From RBG-16-34-14 sp963727535 (GTDB lineage: Bacteria > Bacteroidota > Ignavibacteria > Ignavibacteriales > Ignavibacteriaceae): DNA of 64,000 bases. The notes under the pieces are model-generated. The model was not told the DNA's origin and ran no database searches. It saw only the letters and a list, made by a program, of their open reading frames with translations. Positions 43,503 through 53,130 of this stretch are shown piece after piece (positions within the stretch are counted from its first letter, which is position 1; every line of letters starts with the position of its first letter). The translations under genes were made by a program, and so were the position numbers. The stretch lies in the NCBI GenBank assembly GCA_963727535.1, contig CAVSGR010000006.1, positions 620,001 to 684,000 of the forward strand, read 5' to 3'.

Positions 43503-45722
43503 TTAACGTAAAAGAATCATTTTTTTAGTTTCAGAATAATCATTTACTTTCAACGAGTAAAAATATACTCCACTAGGAAGATTTCCTGCACTGAAATTAA
43601 CTTCATGATTCCCGCTACTCATTACCCTATTGATTAAAGTTTTTACGTTACGTCCAAGCATATCATATATTTTAAGTAAAACCTTTCCTTTTTCTTGCCA
43701 GTGTAAAACGTATCTTGGTAGAAGGATTAAAAGGGTTTGGGTAGTTTTGTGCTAAAGAATAATTTAATTTATTTTGAGTATTCGTTCACGGATACAGACG
43801 TAGAATCAGTTGTTCCCATCATGTGGTACTATCTGCGAAATACGTTCATCTGATTTATTCCATTGCAAATAAAAATCATCAATTTGATCTCCTGTAGAAG
43901 TTGGATTAAATGTTACTTCAATCGTTGCGCTATCTAAGGCAGGATATTATGACTAGGCAAAGATGCACTTGTTATAGTAAGATGAATTTCTATTTAGTAA
44001 ACCATTAATTTCTATTTGCTGGTTTGAATTATTCTTTATAGTGAGTGATTTAACAACAGAATCACCCATTGAAACTGTGCCAAAGAATAAACTATCCGGC
44101 TCAGTTACAAAAAGATTAGTTTTCCATGGAAATTTAAAAGCCCTGTAATTAATTATTGTACTTGGAAAAGATATTTGAAGTTCAATAGTTCCGTCATAAT
44201 TTACCTCGCTTATTGCGGGACTATATCCTGAGCCCCAGCCAATAATTGTATTTTGATTACTTAATCTTCTAACACTTCCCATAAAATAGTCATACGTAGA
44301 AGGGGTATTCCGGAATTCCCACACTAATTCAGCAGTCTTATTTACATCATCAAGATGGTATTCTGCGGCTCTGGAAAATTGTGGACTATGAAGGTTTCCA
44401 TTATCAAATAGAGTGATGTTTCCATTTGAAAGCATTCTAGCATCGTGTTGATGAGAAAATGTTACAGGATCATTAGTAAAAGTAAATTCATTACCTTTAC
44501 TATTTATTCCGCCCAGACGCCATATTATATTACCCGTTTCTCTACTAATTTTTACTACTTCATCTAAGTGACGACCTGATATTAAAAGGTTTCCGTCTAT
44601 AGTTGGTTCAAGTGTATTTACGTGAATATAATCAATGGTAGCCTGTTTTAGATCTATATCTTTTGTAGCCTCGGTAATCGGAATATGATCCAGGCTTCTC
44701 CATTGGAAAAGAACATTTCTATTTTTATCTAATTCCTGAATTACATCTGCAATTACTGTAGCATTTGAATCCCCACCTGCAACAATTGTATCCATCCTAA
44801 CCTTTACATAATCATAACTTTGTAATAGGTAATTTCCATTACTTAGGATAATTAAATCATGCTCATTTGTCGTATAACCATTTTGCATTTCTACTGTGTC
44901 AATAATATTGTATGAGCTATCCATAATGTAGAATTGCTCAGGTCCCGCTTCGTGGTAGCTTAGTACGCCTGTCTCTTGTTTCTTGAAGTCCATTATTCGA
45001 CCTCGATACATTTTTTTGTAATAGACAGGTATGCCATAGTTATCAGTAATAATATTGTAAGTTGGGGACGAAGGAGGAAATTGAAAGGGTGAGAAGAATA
45101 AAAAACCAGGTGTAGGATTATTAAATATATCAACTGTGATTTCAGGGAAATCTGAAGGAAGAGAATCTTCTTGTAGAGTATAAGACTTTAATAAGTTTTT
45201 GTCATGATGAGATCCTACTTTTGAAACCTGGTTTTCGTAATTGTATAAACCAGGATTTAAAAGTTCGGCGTATTTTTCAGGATTTATTTTTACCATCCTA
45301 TTCAAATTTATTTTAGAAGTTTCAAAAGTATATTGTAACGCTGGAATTTGCTTCCCAAAAATTGTTTTTACTCCTTTGTTTAGCTTAACTAGAACTTTTT
45401 CGCCGTCCGAAAATTCCTTGTCAGGTTTAAAGAGTAATGTTTTACCGCTTTCTGCTAAAATAATTTTACCTGGATGATTGCCACTTTTACTACCTGTTAC
45501 GATTAAGACCGAATTCTTGTTTAATATTGATTGATCAAAAGCATCTCCAAATCTTATAATTATATTTGTTTCTGCATTGTTTAGTTTTGAAGAAGGAACA
45601 GGGGAAATATATTGGAACTTATCTGCATTAATATTTTGTGCATACGTAATATCAGTATATAATAGATTTGCAAAGAAGATAATTATTGCTGTTAACAGGA
45701 ATTGTTTGGAGGAGTATAACAT
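43503..45722 (-). CDS. Arylsulfotransferase-like (ASST) secreted protein with type IX sorting domain; frameshifted at 3' end
   Basis: Signal peptide (MLYSSKQFLLTAIIIFFANLL...YAQ), a bacterial Ig-like/SbsA-type domain (about 40-135), then a six-bladed propeller of the ASST family (about 195-545; GYTTNEHDLIILSNGNYLLQS, IHVNTLEPTIDGNLLISGRH, WRLGG, SHQHDARMLSNGNITLFDNG). The main frame stops at 43953 after NGLLNRNSSYYN. Beyond it, in shifted frames down to 43503, the sequence reads NYPNPFNPS and GRNVKTLINRVMSSGNHEV...SGVYFYSLKVNDYSETKKMILLR, a type IX sorting domain. Thus the original protein was about 740 residues and surface-exported. Sulfo-transfer activity is a family inference. Confidence 0.8.
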
Positions 45723-45899
45723 CTTAAGGTCTTTCTAACATTATTGATATGAAAAAATTAAATATAAGAAACCTTGTATTAAGAGAAAAAGTCTATAAAG
45801 AAGAAGCAATTAGTGTTAAATAACAAATATTTAAATTAGATTGTTATCTTATAAATCTGTTTATAAAATAATATTAAATAATTAAATTTATATTTAGGC

Positions 45900-46280
45900 A
45901 TGGACTTTAAGATTAGAAATATTTCCAGGTTTATTGTAGTTGGCGACCGTGTTTTAATAAGACCCGAAGAAGATTCCAATAAAACTTCCACCGGACTTTT
46001 TCTACCCCCGGGAGTTTCTGAAAAAGAAAAAATTCAAAGTGGATATATTATTAAAGCTGGTCCCGGCTATCCCACAGCTACTAATATTGAAGACGAACCG
46101 TGGAAAGAATCTAAAGAGTCTGTAAAGTATATTCCTCTTCAGGCTAAAGAGGGCGACCTTGCAATTTTTCTACGCAAAGAAGCTTTTGAAATAGAATTTG
46201 AGAAAGAAAAATTTTTAATCGTTCCGCAGTCATCAGTTCTTCTTTTAATCAGAAACGATCTCGGTTTATCAGAAGAATAA
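45900..46280 (+). CDS. Divergent GroES-family co-chaperonin-like protein
   Basis: A 126-residue protein with the GroES fold signature: VVGDRVLIRPEEDSNKTSTGLFLPPGVSEKEKIQSGYIIKAGPG, corresponding to the first strand, a mobile-loop-like region and the roof. The end (GDLAIFLRKEAFEIEFEKEKFLIVPQSSVLLLI) also matches. It is about 30 residues longer than standard GroES and has an acidic insert (TNIEDEPWKESKESVKY). No groEL is adjacent, so it is probably a second, specialised GroES-like protein rather than the housekeeping one. Stand-alone, on the plus strand. Confidence 0.8.
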   Translation: MDFKIRNISRFIVVGDRVLIRPEEDSNKTSTGLFLPPGVSEKEKIQSGYIIKAGPGYPTATNIEDEPWKESKESVKYIPLQAKEGDLAIFLRKEAFEIEFEKEKFLIVPQSSVLLLIRNDLGLSEE

Positions 46281-46289
46281 AGTCTTTTC

Positions 46290-46535
46290 TTAGAAGGGAA
46301 GGATTTTATTAATAATAACTTTCAGCCTGGAGTATTTCCCGATATAGATTGGGTCTTCCTCTAATTCTTCATCAATAATTTTTTGATTTTTATCACCGTG
46401 CTCATCGTAGACTGCTGCCAGATGACTTTGAAGTGTTTCTTTAGAATCTGTTCGTAAAACAGGGAGCCTTAAATCGCTGCACTCATTGAAGAGTTCTTCC
46501 CATGAGCGGTCGGAAAGTCTTAAAGTGTCTTTCAT
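46290..46535 (-). CDS. Small hypothetical protein
   Basis: An 81-residue acidic soluble protein (MKDTLRLSDRSWEELFNEC...) with no recognised domain, signal or membrane segment. Its stop is nine bases from the convergent stop of the GroES-like gene. GAGAGGAT is found before the ATG. The dense, charged composition and good ribosome site support a real gene; function unknown. Confidence 0.55.
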   Translation of the reverse strand: MKDTLRLSDRSWEELFNECSDLRLPVLRTDSKETLQSHLAAVYDEHGDKNQKIIDEELEEDPIYIGKYSRLKVIINKILPF

Positions 46536-46830
46536 CGTATCCTCTCTAATTAAGTATCGGATGGCTGATTTTTTTTATTTTCATGCTAACTAAACACAAA
46601 TATTATTCCCCTTAGAATCTATTATTTTTTATCAAATTCATTTGTTTTTTTTATTCTTGATGTAAGAATTTCTTCAGTAAAAAGAATTCTTTATACAGAC
46701 TGTATTTACTACTTTCCTGTAGACTATTTTCTATTCCTGAATCTTATTTTAAGTCACCGTGGTGTAGAGAGAAACTTAATCGTCTTTTTGTTATATTAAA
46801 TAATTAAGCATAAAATAATGAAGGATAAAA

Positions 46831-49089
46831 ATGACTGCCAATATTGAAATGATTAAAAAGAATTATTCGGAATACAAAGACAAAATTGCTGCGATCAGAA
46901 AAGTAATTAATCGCCCATTAACATACAGTGAAAAAGTATTATATGTTCATTTATGGAGTAAATTGGAAAAAGAATTTGTAGGTGGGAAAGATTATGTAGA
47001 ATTAGCTCCGGATAGAGTAGCAATGCAAGATGCAACCGCTCAGATGGCTCTGCTTCAGTTTATGTCTGCAGGCAGAAAAACAACTGCCGTTCCATCAACA
47101 GTTCATTGCGATCATCTTATACAGGCACAGGTTGGTGCTAAAGATGATCTTTTAAGAGCAACTGAACAGAATAAAGAGGTTTATGATTTTCTTGAAAGCA
47201 TTTCTAAGAAATATGGAATTGGATTCTGGAAACCGGGTGCAGGAATTATTCACCAGGTCGTACTTGAAAATTATGCATTCCCCGGTGGGATGATGATTGG
47301 AACCGATTCTCATACTCCAAATGCCGGTGGATTAGGAATGATTGCAATTGGTGTAGGCGGTGCAGACGCAGTTGATGTTATGGCAGGAATGCCGTGGGAA
47401 CTGAAATGGCCGAAGATAATCGGTGTTAAGTTAACTGGCAAAATGAATGGATGGACTTCCGCAAAAGATGTAATTCTTAAACTTTCAGGAATCTTGACAG
47501 TAAAAGGTGGAACAGGTGCAATTGTAGAATATTTTGGTGAAGGTGTTTCCTCAATTTCTTCTACAGGTAAAGGAACTATTTGTAATATGGGTGCCGAGAT
47601 TGGTGCAACAACTTCTCTATTTCCTTTCGATGAAAGAATGGCTGCTTATTTAAGAATTACAGATCGTGCTGATGTTGCTGCACTTGCCGAGAGTCTTGCA
47701 GATCAGCTCGCTGCAGATCCTGAAGTTCAGGAAAATCCCGAAAAATATTATGATAGTATAGTTGAAATAAATTTGTCAGAACTTGAGCCTCATCTTAATG
47801 GTCCTTTTACTCCTGATAAGGCTTGGCCGATTTCTAAAATGAAAGAAGCTGTTAAGGAAAATAATTATCCGGATAAAATAAAAGTTGCTTTGATAGGAAG
47901 CTGTACTAATTCAAGTTATGAAGATATTGACCGCTCGACAAACATAGCTAAGCAAGCGTTAAAGATGGGACTTAAAGCAAAATCACAGTTTACAATTACG
48001 CCGGGATCGGAACAGGTAAGAGCTACAATTGAACGTGATGGACAACTTGCTGCGCTACAGGATTTTGGCGGAATGATTCTCGCAAATGCATGCGGACCTT
48101 GCATTGGAATGTGGAAGAGAATGGATATTAAAACCGGTGAAAGAAATACAATTGTTACTTCCTTCAATAGGAATTTTGCAAAAAGAAACGATGGCAACTC
48201 TGAGACACTTGCATTTGTTGCCAGTCCGGAGTTGACAACAGCTTTAGCAATTGCAGGTAGTTTATCTTTCAATCCTTTAACAGATGAATTGATAAATGAA
48301 AAAGGAGAGAAGGTAAAATTAGAGCCTCCGACAGGAGAAGAATTGCCACCAAAAGGATTTGACAAGGGTGAAAGTGGTTTTATTCCTCCTGCAAAAGATG
48401 GAGCAGAGATAGAAATTGTTGTTAAACCCGATAGTGAAAGACTTCAACTTTTGAAACCTTTTGAACCCTGGAATGGGAAAGATTTTACGGATCTTCCGGT
48501 TTTATTAAAAGCAAAAGGGAAATGCACTACAGATCATATTTCGATGGCTGGACCTTGGTTAAGATATCGAGGACATTTGGATAATATTTCTAATAATATG
48601 TTCCTCGGTGCAATAAATGCCTTTACAGGAGATGCCGGAAAAGTTAAAAATGTTTATACAGGTGAATATAAATCTGTTCCAGAGGTTGCGCGTGCGTATA
48701 AAAAATATGGACATGGCTGGGTCGTTATAGGTGATGAAAATTATGGTGAAGGCTCCAGCCGTGAACATGCTGCTATGGAGCCAAGATTTTTGGGAGGGAA
48801 AGCTATAATTGTAAGAAGCTTTGCAAGAATTCATGAAACAAATCTTAAAAAACAGGGAATGCTTCCTTTAACTTTTGCTGATCCCCAAGATTATGATAAA
48901 ATTCAGGAAGATGATAAAATTACACTAAAAGTTTCTGAACTTACTGTTGGAAAACCTGTAAAAATGATAATCGAACATAAAGATGGTTCAACAGATGAAG
49001 CTTTACTTAATCATACAATGAATGAAGCACAGATAAAATGGTTTAAAGCAGGAAGTGCTTTAAATTTAATTGCCAAATCTCAGAATTGA
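46831..49089 (+). CDS. acn: Aconitate hydratase (mitochondrial/AcnA-like type)
   Basis: A 752-residue aconitase interconverting citrate and isocitrate in the TCA cycle, with a labile 4Fe-4S cluster. Cluster cysteines are in IGSCTNSSYEDI and NACGPCIGMW; substrate and fold motifs include RVAMQDATAQMALLQFM, STVHCDHLIQAQVG, GTDSHTPNAGGLGMIAIGVGGADAVD, and C-terminal swivel motifs GDENYGEGSSREHAAMEPR and SFARIHETNLKKQGMLPL. The size and these motifs fit the mitochondrial-type aconitase common in Bacteroidota rather than the 890-residue AcnA. Monocistronic: a long gap upstream and a perfect terminator 22 bases downstream. Confidence 0.96.
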   Translation: MTANIEMIKKNYSEYKDKIAAIRKVINRPLTYSEKVLYVHLWSKLEKEFVGGKDYVELAPDRVAMQDATAQMALLQFMSAGRKTTAVPSTVHCDHLIQAQVGAKDDLLRATEQNKEVYDFLESISKKYGIGFWKPGAGIIHQVVLENYAFPGGMMIGTDSHTPNAGGLGMIAIGVGGADAVDVMAGMPWELKWPKIIGVKLTGKMNGWTSAKDVILKLSGILTVKGGTGAIVEYFGEGVSSISSTGKGTICNMGAEIGATTSLFPFDERMAAYLRITDRADVAALAESLADQLAADPEVQENPEKYYDSIVEINLSELEPHLNGPFTPDKAWPISKMKEAVKENNYPDKIKVALIGSCTNSSYEDIDRSTNIAKQALKMGLKAKSQFTITPGSEQVRATIERDGQLAALQDFGGMILANACGPCIGMWKRMDIKTGERNTIVTSFNRNFAKRNDGNSETLAFVASPELTTALAIAGSLSFNPLTDELINEKGEKVKLEPPTGEELPPKGFDKGESGFIPPAKDGAEIEIVVKPDSERLQLLKPFEPWNGKDFTDLPVLLKAKGKCTTDHISMAGPWLRYRGHLDNISNNMFLGAINAFTGDAGKVKNVYTGEYKSVPEVARAYKKYGHGWVVIGDENYGEGSSREHAAMEPRFLGGKAIIVRSFARIHETNLKKQGMLPLTFADPQDYDKIQEDDKITLKVSELTVGKPVKMIIEHKDGSTDEALLNHTMNEAQIKWFKAGSALNLIAKSQN

Positions 49090-49110
49090 TTTAGAAGTGA
49101 TTGACTAATG

Positions 49111-49145
49111 AAGTCTGTCTCTTTTAAAGAGACAGACTTTTTAGT
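49111..49145 (+). terminator. Rho-independent terminator after aconitase
   Basis: Perfect 14-base arms (49111-49124 and 49126-49139) around one base, then a T tract; the strongest terminator in the window. Confidence 0.85.
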
Positions 49146-49181
49146 TTTAAATATGAAAAGTATTTTTAACCTGAAAATAAT

Positions 49182-49691
49182 TTATTTAGCTTCTATTAAT
49201 TCATATTCTTTAGTTTCTTTTTTCTTTCCTGCTCTTGATGAAATTAATTTATCAAGAGAATAAGATCCGCCGCCTTTTACCAAAAGCACAAGTACAATTG
49301 CCAGGTAAAGAATATGATATTCAAATCCTTCACCAGCAGCTTGTCCGCTCCAGTTCATGAAAAATCCATTGGAAATGTGAACTGTAAGAACAGCAACAAT
49401 CATGGTTACTGCAGTTCCAAACGCAGATAATCTTGTAAGTAAACCGGCAGCAAGCAGAATTGCACCGACTGACTCAACTAAAATATTAAGCATCCCGAGA
49501 AAAGGTGGAATTCCCATCTGGGAAAAGAAACCCAAAGTTCCTGAAACACCATAGCCGTCAAACCAGCCGAGAAGTTTTTGAGCACCGTGCGGAAAAATTA
49601 CCAGTGCTGCTATAAATCTTAAGAAAGTTAAACTTAAACTTTCATCGGTATCAAAAAATAATTTAGCAAAACTATTTTTTATTGTTGACAT
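49182..49691 (-). CDS. DoxX-family membrane protein
   Basis: A 169-residue four-helix membrane protein of the DoxX/SURF4-like superfamily: LTFLRFIAALVIFPHGAQKLLGWF, GFFSQMGIPPFLGMLNILVESVGAILLAAGLLTRL, TVHISNGFFMNWSG and YLAIVLVLLVKGGGSYSLD are the usual segments. DoxX proteins have been linked to thiosulfate:quinone oxidation and to redox or thiol stress, but most are uncharacterised. The homologous gene directly upstream and the MarR regulator with shared operators form a small regulon. Operator at 49719-49732, 28 bases before the ATG. Confidence 0.85.
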   Translation of the reverse strand: MSTIKNSFAKLFFDTDESLSLTFLRFIAALVIFPHGAQKLLGWFDGYGVSGTLGFFSQMGIPPFLGMLNILVESVGAILLAAGLLTRLSAFGTAVTMIVAVLTVHISNGFFMNWSGQAAGEGFEYHILYLAIVLVLLVKGGGSYSLDKLISSRAGKKKETKEYELIEAK

Positions 49692-49718
49692 GTTATACTC
49701 CTTTTTATTTTGATAGAC

Positions 49719-49732
49719 TGTGTTTTAACACA
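49719..49732. promoter_or_regulatory. Operator copy 1: TGTGTTTTAACACA
   Basis: Perfect dyad TGTGTT-TT-AACACA upstream of the 49.2 kb doxX gene. Same motif precedes the other doxX gene and the marR gene. Confidence 0.6.
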
Positions 49733-49753
49733 TACTTGTTTAAAAAATTTTTA

Positions 49754-50197
49754 TTATAAAAAACTATCTAAAGAAAACATTCCGCCGCCGCCTATGATCA
49801 AAGCAATTGAAAGAGCAAAGGCTAATAAATGATATTCATATCCTTCACCTTTTGAATTGCCATTCCAGTTCATAAAAAATCCGTTCTTGAAGTGCATAGT
49901 AGCAGCTACTATCATATTAATCAGAATTGCTAAAGCCGCTACTCTCGTGAATAATCCGGCAATTAAGAAAACTGCCAGTACCGATTCTGTAATTATTGAA
50001 AGAGCACCAAGAACATAGGGAACACCCACAACATTTTTAAAGAAGTTCATCGATCCATTCCATCCGTGCCCGCCAAACCAACCGAATAATTTCTGGGCAC
50101 CATGTGGTAATATTACCAAACCTAATACAATCCTGATTATTGTAAGTATTACATTGTTATCAGTTGATAACAACTGGTGAATTAAGTTAATATTCAT
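49754..50197 (-). CDS. DoxX-family membrane protein, second copy
   Basis: A 147-residue paralogue of the next gene downstream, sharing IIRIVLGLVILPHGAQKLFGWFGG, a paired GVPYVLGALSIITESVLAVFLIAGLFTRVAA and MHFKNGFFMNWNGNSKGEGYEYHLLAFAL. Four predicted helices, inner membrane. ATG with GAAGAAAA upstream; operator copy at 50246-50259, 49 bases upstream, placing it under the same MarR-type control. Individual function unknown. Confidence 0.85.
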   Translation of the reverse strand: MNINLIHQLLSTDNNVILTIIRIVLGLVILPHGAQKLFGWFGGHGWNGSMNFFKNVVGVPYVLGALSIITESVLAVFLIAGLFTRVAALAILINMIVAATMHFKNGFFMNWNGNSKGEGYEYHLLAFALSIALIIGGGGMFSLDSFL

Positions 50198-50245
50198 TTT
50201 TCTTCCTCTTTATTTGTTTAATGATAAATATCTTCATTTATTAAG

Positions 50246-50259
50246 CGTGTTATAACACA
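50246..50259. promoter_or_regulatory. Operator copy 2: CGTGTTATAACACA
   Basis: Thirteen of fourteen positions of TGTGTTNNAACACA, with GTGTTATAACAC a perfect palindrome; lies between the marR stop and the second doxX start. Confidence 0.6.
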
Positions 50260-50276
50260 CTCTAATTTAAAAAATT

Positions 50277-50747
50277 TTAAGTTTTTACATCGTAAATTTT
50301 TTCACAAATTCTTGACAATTCATTTAACTCTGATTTAGTCAGTAATTCCGACAACCTTTTCTCAGTTCCCTGCAGATGCGGCAGAATATTATCCAGGAGT
50401 TTCAATCCTTTTTGAGTAATTCTCGAAATCGAATGTCGTCTGTCTTCATTTGATTGAAACCTTTCAACAAGTCTTTCTTTTGTCAGCCGGTCAATAATTC
50501 TGGTAACATCCGGTGCTGGTTCTATCATTCTTTGTATGATCTCGCATCTTGGGTAACCGTCAGGATATTTTCCTTTAAGTATCCTAAGAACATTATACTG
50601 CGGACTCGTTATACCAAACTGCGAACAAGCTGAGTCTAACATCGTACGCACTGAATAAGCCGCAATCAGAAGGTTTAACGAAGCTTCTGCCGCTACACTA
50701 TTAAACTTATTCGTCTGTTTTAACCTTTTATATAAAGCTTTTGCCAT
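50277..50747 (-). CDS. MarR-family transcriptional regulator
   Basis: A 156-residue winged-helix regulator. Dimerisation helices at both ends; DNA-binding part QFGITSPQYNVLRILKGKYPDGYPRCEIIQRMIEPAPDVTRIIDRLTKERLVERFQSNEDRRHSISRI has the usual D-x-R-x-wing signature (segment about residues 43-110). Expected to repress by dimer binding to inverted repeats and to release DNA on binding a phenolic ligand or on oxidation. TGTGTTNNAACACA-like sites lie before its own start and before both doxX genes, strongly suggesting an autoregulated three-gene regulon. Confidence 0.92.
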   Translation of the reverse strand: MAKALYKRLKQTNKFNSVAAEASLNLLIAAYSVRTMLDSACSQFGITSPQYNVLRILKGKYPDGYPRCEIIQRMIEPAPDVTRIIDRLTKERLVERFQSNEDRRHSISRITQKGLKLLDNILPHLQGTEKRLSELLTKSELNELSRICEKIYDVKT

Positions 50748-50752
50748 ATCAA

Positions 50753-50772
50753 TTTATGTGTTACAACATAAA
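50753..50772. promoter_or_regulatory. Operator copy 3 upstream of the marR gene
   Basis: TGTGTTACAACATA (50757-50770), one mismatch from the dyad, within wider arms TTTATG/CATAAA (50753-50772), starting six bases upstream of the marR ATG. Position fits autorepression. Confidence 0.55.
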
Positions 50773-50900
50773 TATAATTCATTAAAATATGTTTGTCAAG
50801 TTCTATTTTTTGGGCAAACTTTTCAATACAAAATCCTGCCATAGTTTTACTATCTATAAAACACTATTTTTATAAGCAAAAAATTGAACAATTATAATTA

Positions 50901-53001
50901 ATGACTTTTCTTAATCCCGCTGTATTATTTGGACTCTTGGCTGCTTCCATTCCGGTTCTTATTCATCTTTTTAACCTGAGAAAGTTAAAGAAGATAGAGT
51001 TCAGCACTTTAGCTTTTCTTAAAGAACTTCAGAAGAACAGGATAAGAAAAATTAAATTGAAACAATGGCTTCTACTTGCTTTAAGAGTTTTGATTATTCT
51101 TTTACTTGTGCTTGCTTTTGCAAGACCAACTCTCGAAGGTGTTGCAATAGGAGGGACAACTTCAGCCGCAAAAACAACTGCTGTTTTTATTTTGGATGAT
51201 ACTTTCAGCATGTCTGTTGTCGATGCAAAGGGTTCTTATTTTAACCAGGCGAAAGAGTCTATAAAAAAATTGATAAAGAATTTGCAAGACGGAGATGAAG
51301 CTGCATTAATTCTGGTCTCAGGAAAAAATAAAGGAGATACAAAACCCTCAACAAATCTTACAGATTTTGTAAAAAAGGTTAATTCAACCGAGCCTGCTTA
51401 TTCAAGTGGTTATTTGCATAATGCAATAGTTAAAGCAGCAGAGATTTTAGCCGAATCGAAAAACTTCAATAAAGAGATTTATATCTTTTCTGATTTTCAA
51501 AAGAGTAAAATCTCAAAAGAAGGTTCTCTTTCCGATCTCAGTAAACTTCTCGATGAAAAAACAAAAATATATTCTTTTGATTACTCTGGAAAAGAAATCT
51601 ATAATATAGGGATTGACGATATAAAAGTTGAAACACAGATCTTTGAAAAAAATAAACCTGTAGTTTTTAATGTAACGGTGACAAATTATTCTTCAACAAG
51701 AGTTAATAATCTTGTTGTTTCTCTCTTTGTAAATGATGAAAGGACCGCACAGCAAAGTGTAAGTCTTCAACCCGGCGCATCTTCAGTTCTAACGATGGAA
51801 TCCTTACTAAAAAGGTCGGGATATAATAATGTCTTTGCGGAGATAGAAGATGATGAAATTATGCAGGATAACAGGAGATATACAACAGTTTTTATTCCTG
51901 ATAAAATTCCGCTGGTGATATTTTATAATGATGAAACCGATATAAAATTTATTGAACTTGCGCTCGCTTCATCCGGGAATAATGAAATCTTTAACATTAC
52001 GGAAAAAAGTCTGCAGCAGCTTTTATCCATAAATCTTAATCAATATGATGTTGTATTTGTTGTCGGTTCCGAGATAACAGATCCCGGAAGACTAAAACAA
52101 TATGTTGAAAATGGCGGCGGCTTATTTCTTTTCCCCGGTAGCAAAACCACTTCAGAAGATTTTCAGAAAACACTAAATGTTTTTAGTCTACCGATAGTTC
52201 AAGGCTCTTTCGGTGAAGCAGGTAAAAATGATAACTCAGTAAATTTCGATAAAGTAGAATTCAATCATCCTTTGTTCAGTAATCTCTTTAATGAACAAAC
52301 AAAAAAGAAGATTGAATCTCCCGATATTTACCATAATCTTCGAATTGATCCGCAAGGGAAAGGAATCAACATTATCACCTTGATGAATGGATCTTCATTT
52401 TTAAGCGAGTATAAATTTGGTTCAGGAAAAATTCTGGTTTTGAATACAAGTCCTGTTTTAAGTTGGTCGGATCTTCCGGTTAAAGGAATATTTTCCCCGT
52501 TGATTAATAAATCTGTTTTTTATCTTGCGTCTAAGAATAAAGAAGAAGAAAGATATTTTGCCGGAGATGTTGTCAATCTTAATTTAGCTAATAAAAGTGT
52601 TGGTGGTATCAAAATAGAAAAACCGGGAAAGTCTGAAGAGTTTATTAGTCCCGAAGATATTTCTCAGTCAGGATTTCTTTCATATTCAAATACTGATGTG
52701 ACAGGAGTTTATAAAATTTTATTCGAGTAACAAGGTAATAAATGAATTTTCAATTAATCACGATCCACTCGAATCAGCCACAACTTCAATAACCGATAAA
52801 GAGTTTGAAAAGTATCTTTCATCTATAGATTTTAAAGGAAAATACTTCAGCATAAATAAAGATGAAAATCCTGCACAAGTTGTACTTCAGGCGAGGTTTG
52901 GATCCGAACTCTGGAAAGTATTCATCTTTGCTGCAATTATTATCGCTTTAATTGAAATGCTTGTTGCAAGAAATATGAAAAAGGAAATGGCTGAAGTTTA
53001 G
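50901..53001 (+). CDS. BatA/VWA-like membrane protein; frameshifted near the C-terminus
   Basis: A protein of about 699 residues after removing one A at 52713-52716. N-terminal BatA domain: MTFLNPAVLFGLLAASIPVLIHLFNLRKLKKIEFSTLAFLK-type start, second helix LLLALRVLIILLLVLAFARP. Then a von Willebrand A-like fold with FILDDTFSMSV (a degenerate MIDAS, DxTxS) and a Ig-like plus GATase-like region (YVENGGGLFLFPGS). The frame stops at 52730, but the next frame continues SSNKVINEFSINHDPLES and ends with a C-terminal helix (VFIFAAIIIALIEMLVARNM) before 53001. Such proteins are common in Bacteroidota, with roles in envelope stress or MoxR-linked assembly inferred only. Confidence 0.85.
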
Positions 53002-53061
53002 CAATTGGAATGGTTCGTAAAAATTAGGTATAATTACTTGGGAATATTGAAAATACGGTAT

Positions 53062-53104
53062 AGAGATGACATCTTTTCAAAAGATGTCATCTCTCTGAAT
53101 GACG
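53062..53104. repeat. Perfect 16-base inverted repeat upstream of hflX
   Basis: AGAGATGACATCTTTT (53062-53077) and AAAAGATGTCATCTCT (53080-53095), loop of two bases, followed by CTGAATGACGAA resembling the end of other interspersed repeats. May also terminate the preceding gene. Confidence 0.65.
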
Positions 53105-53130
53105 AAATTGATAAATAAATAGAAGGTAAC

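Noticed and set aside
47916..48365. Open frame antisense to aconitase
   Set aside because: Overlaps conserved aconitase motifs entirely; no ribosome site or recognisable product.
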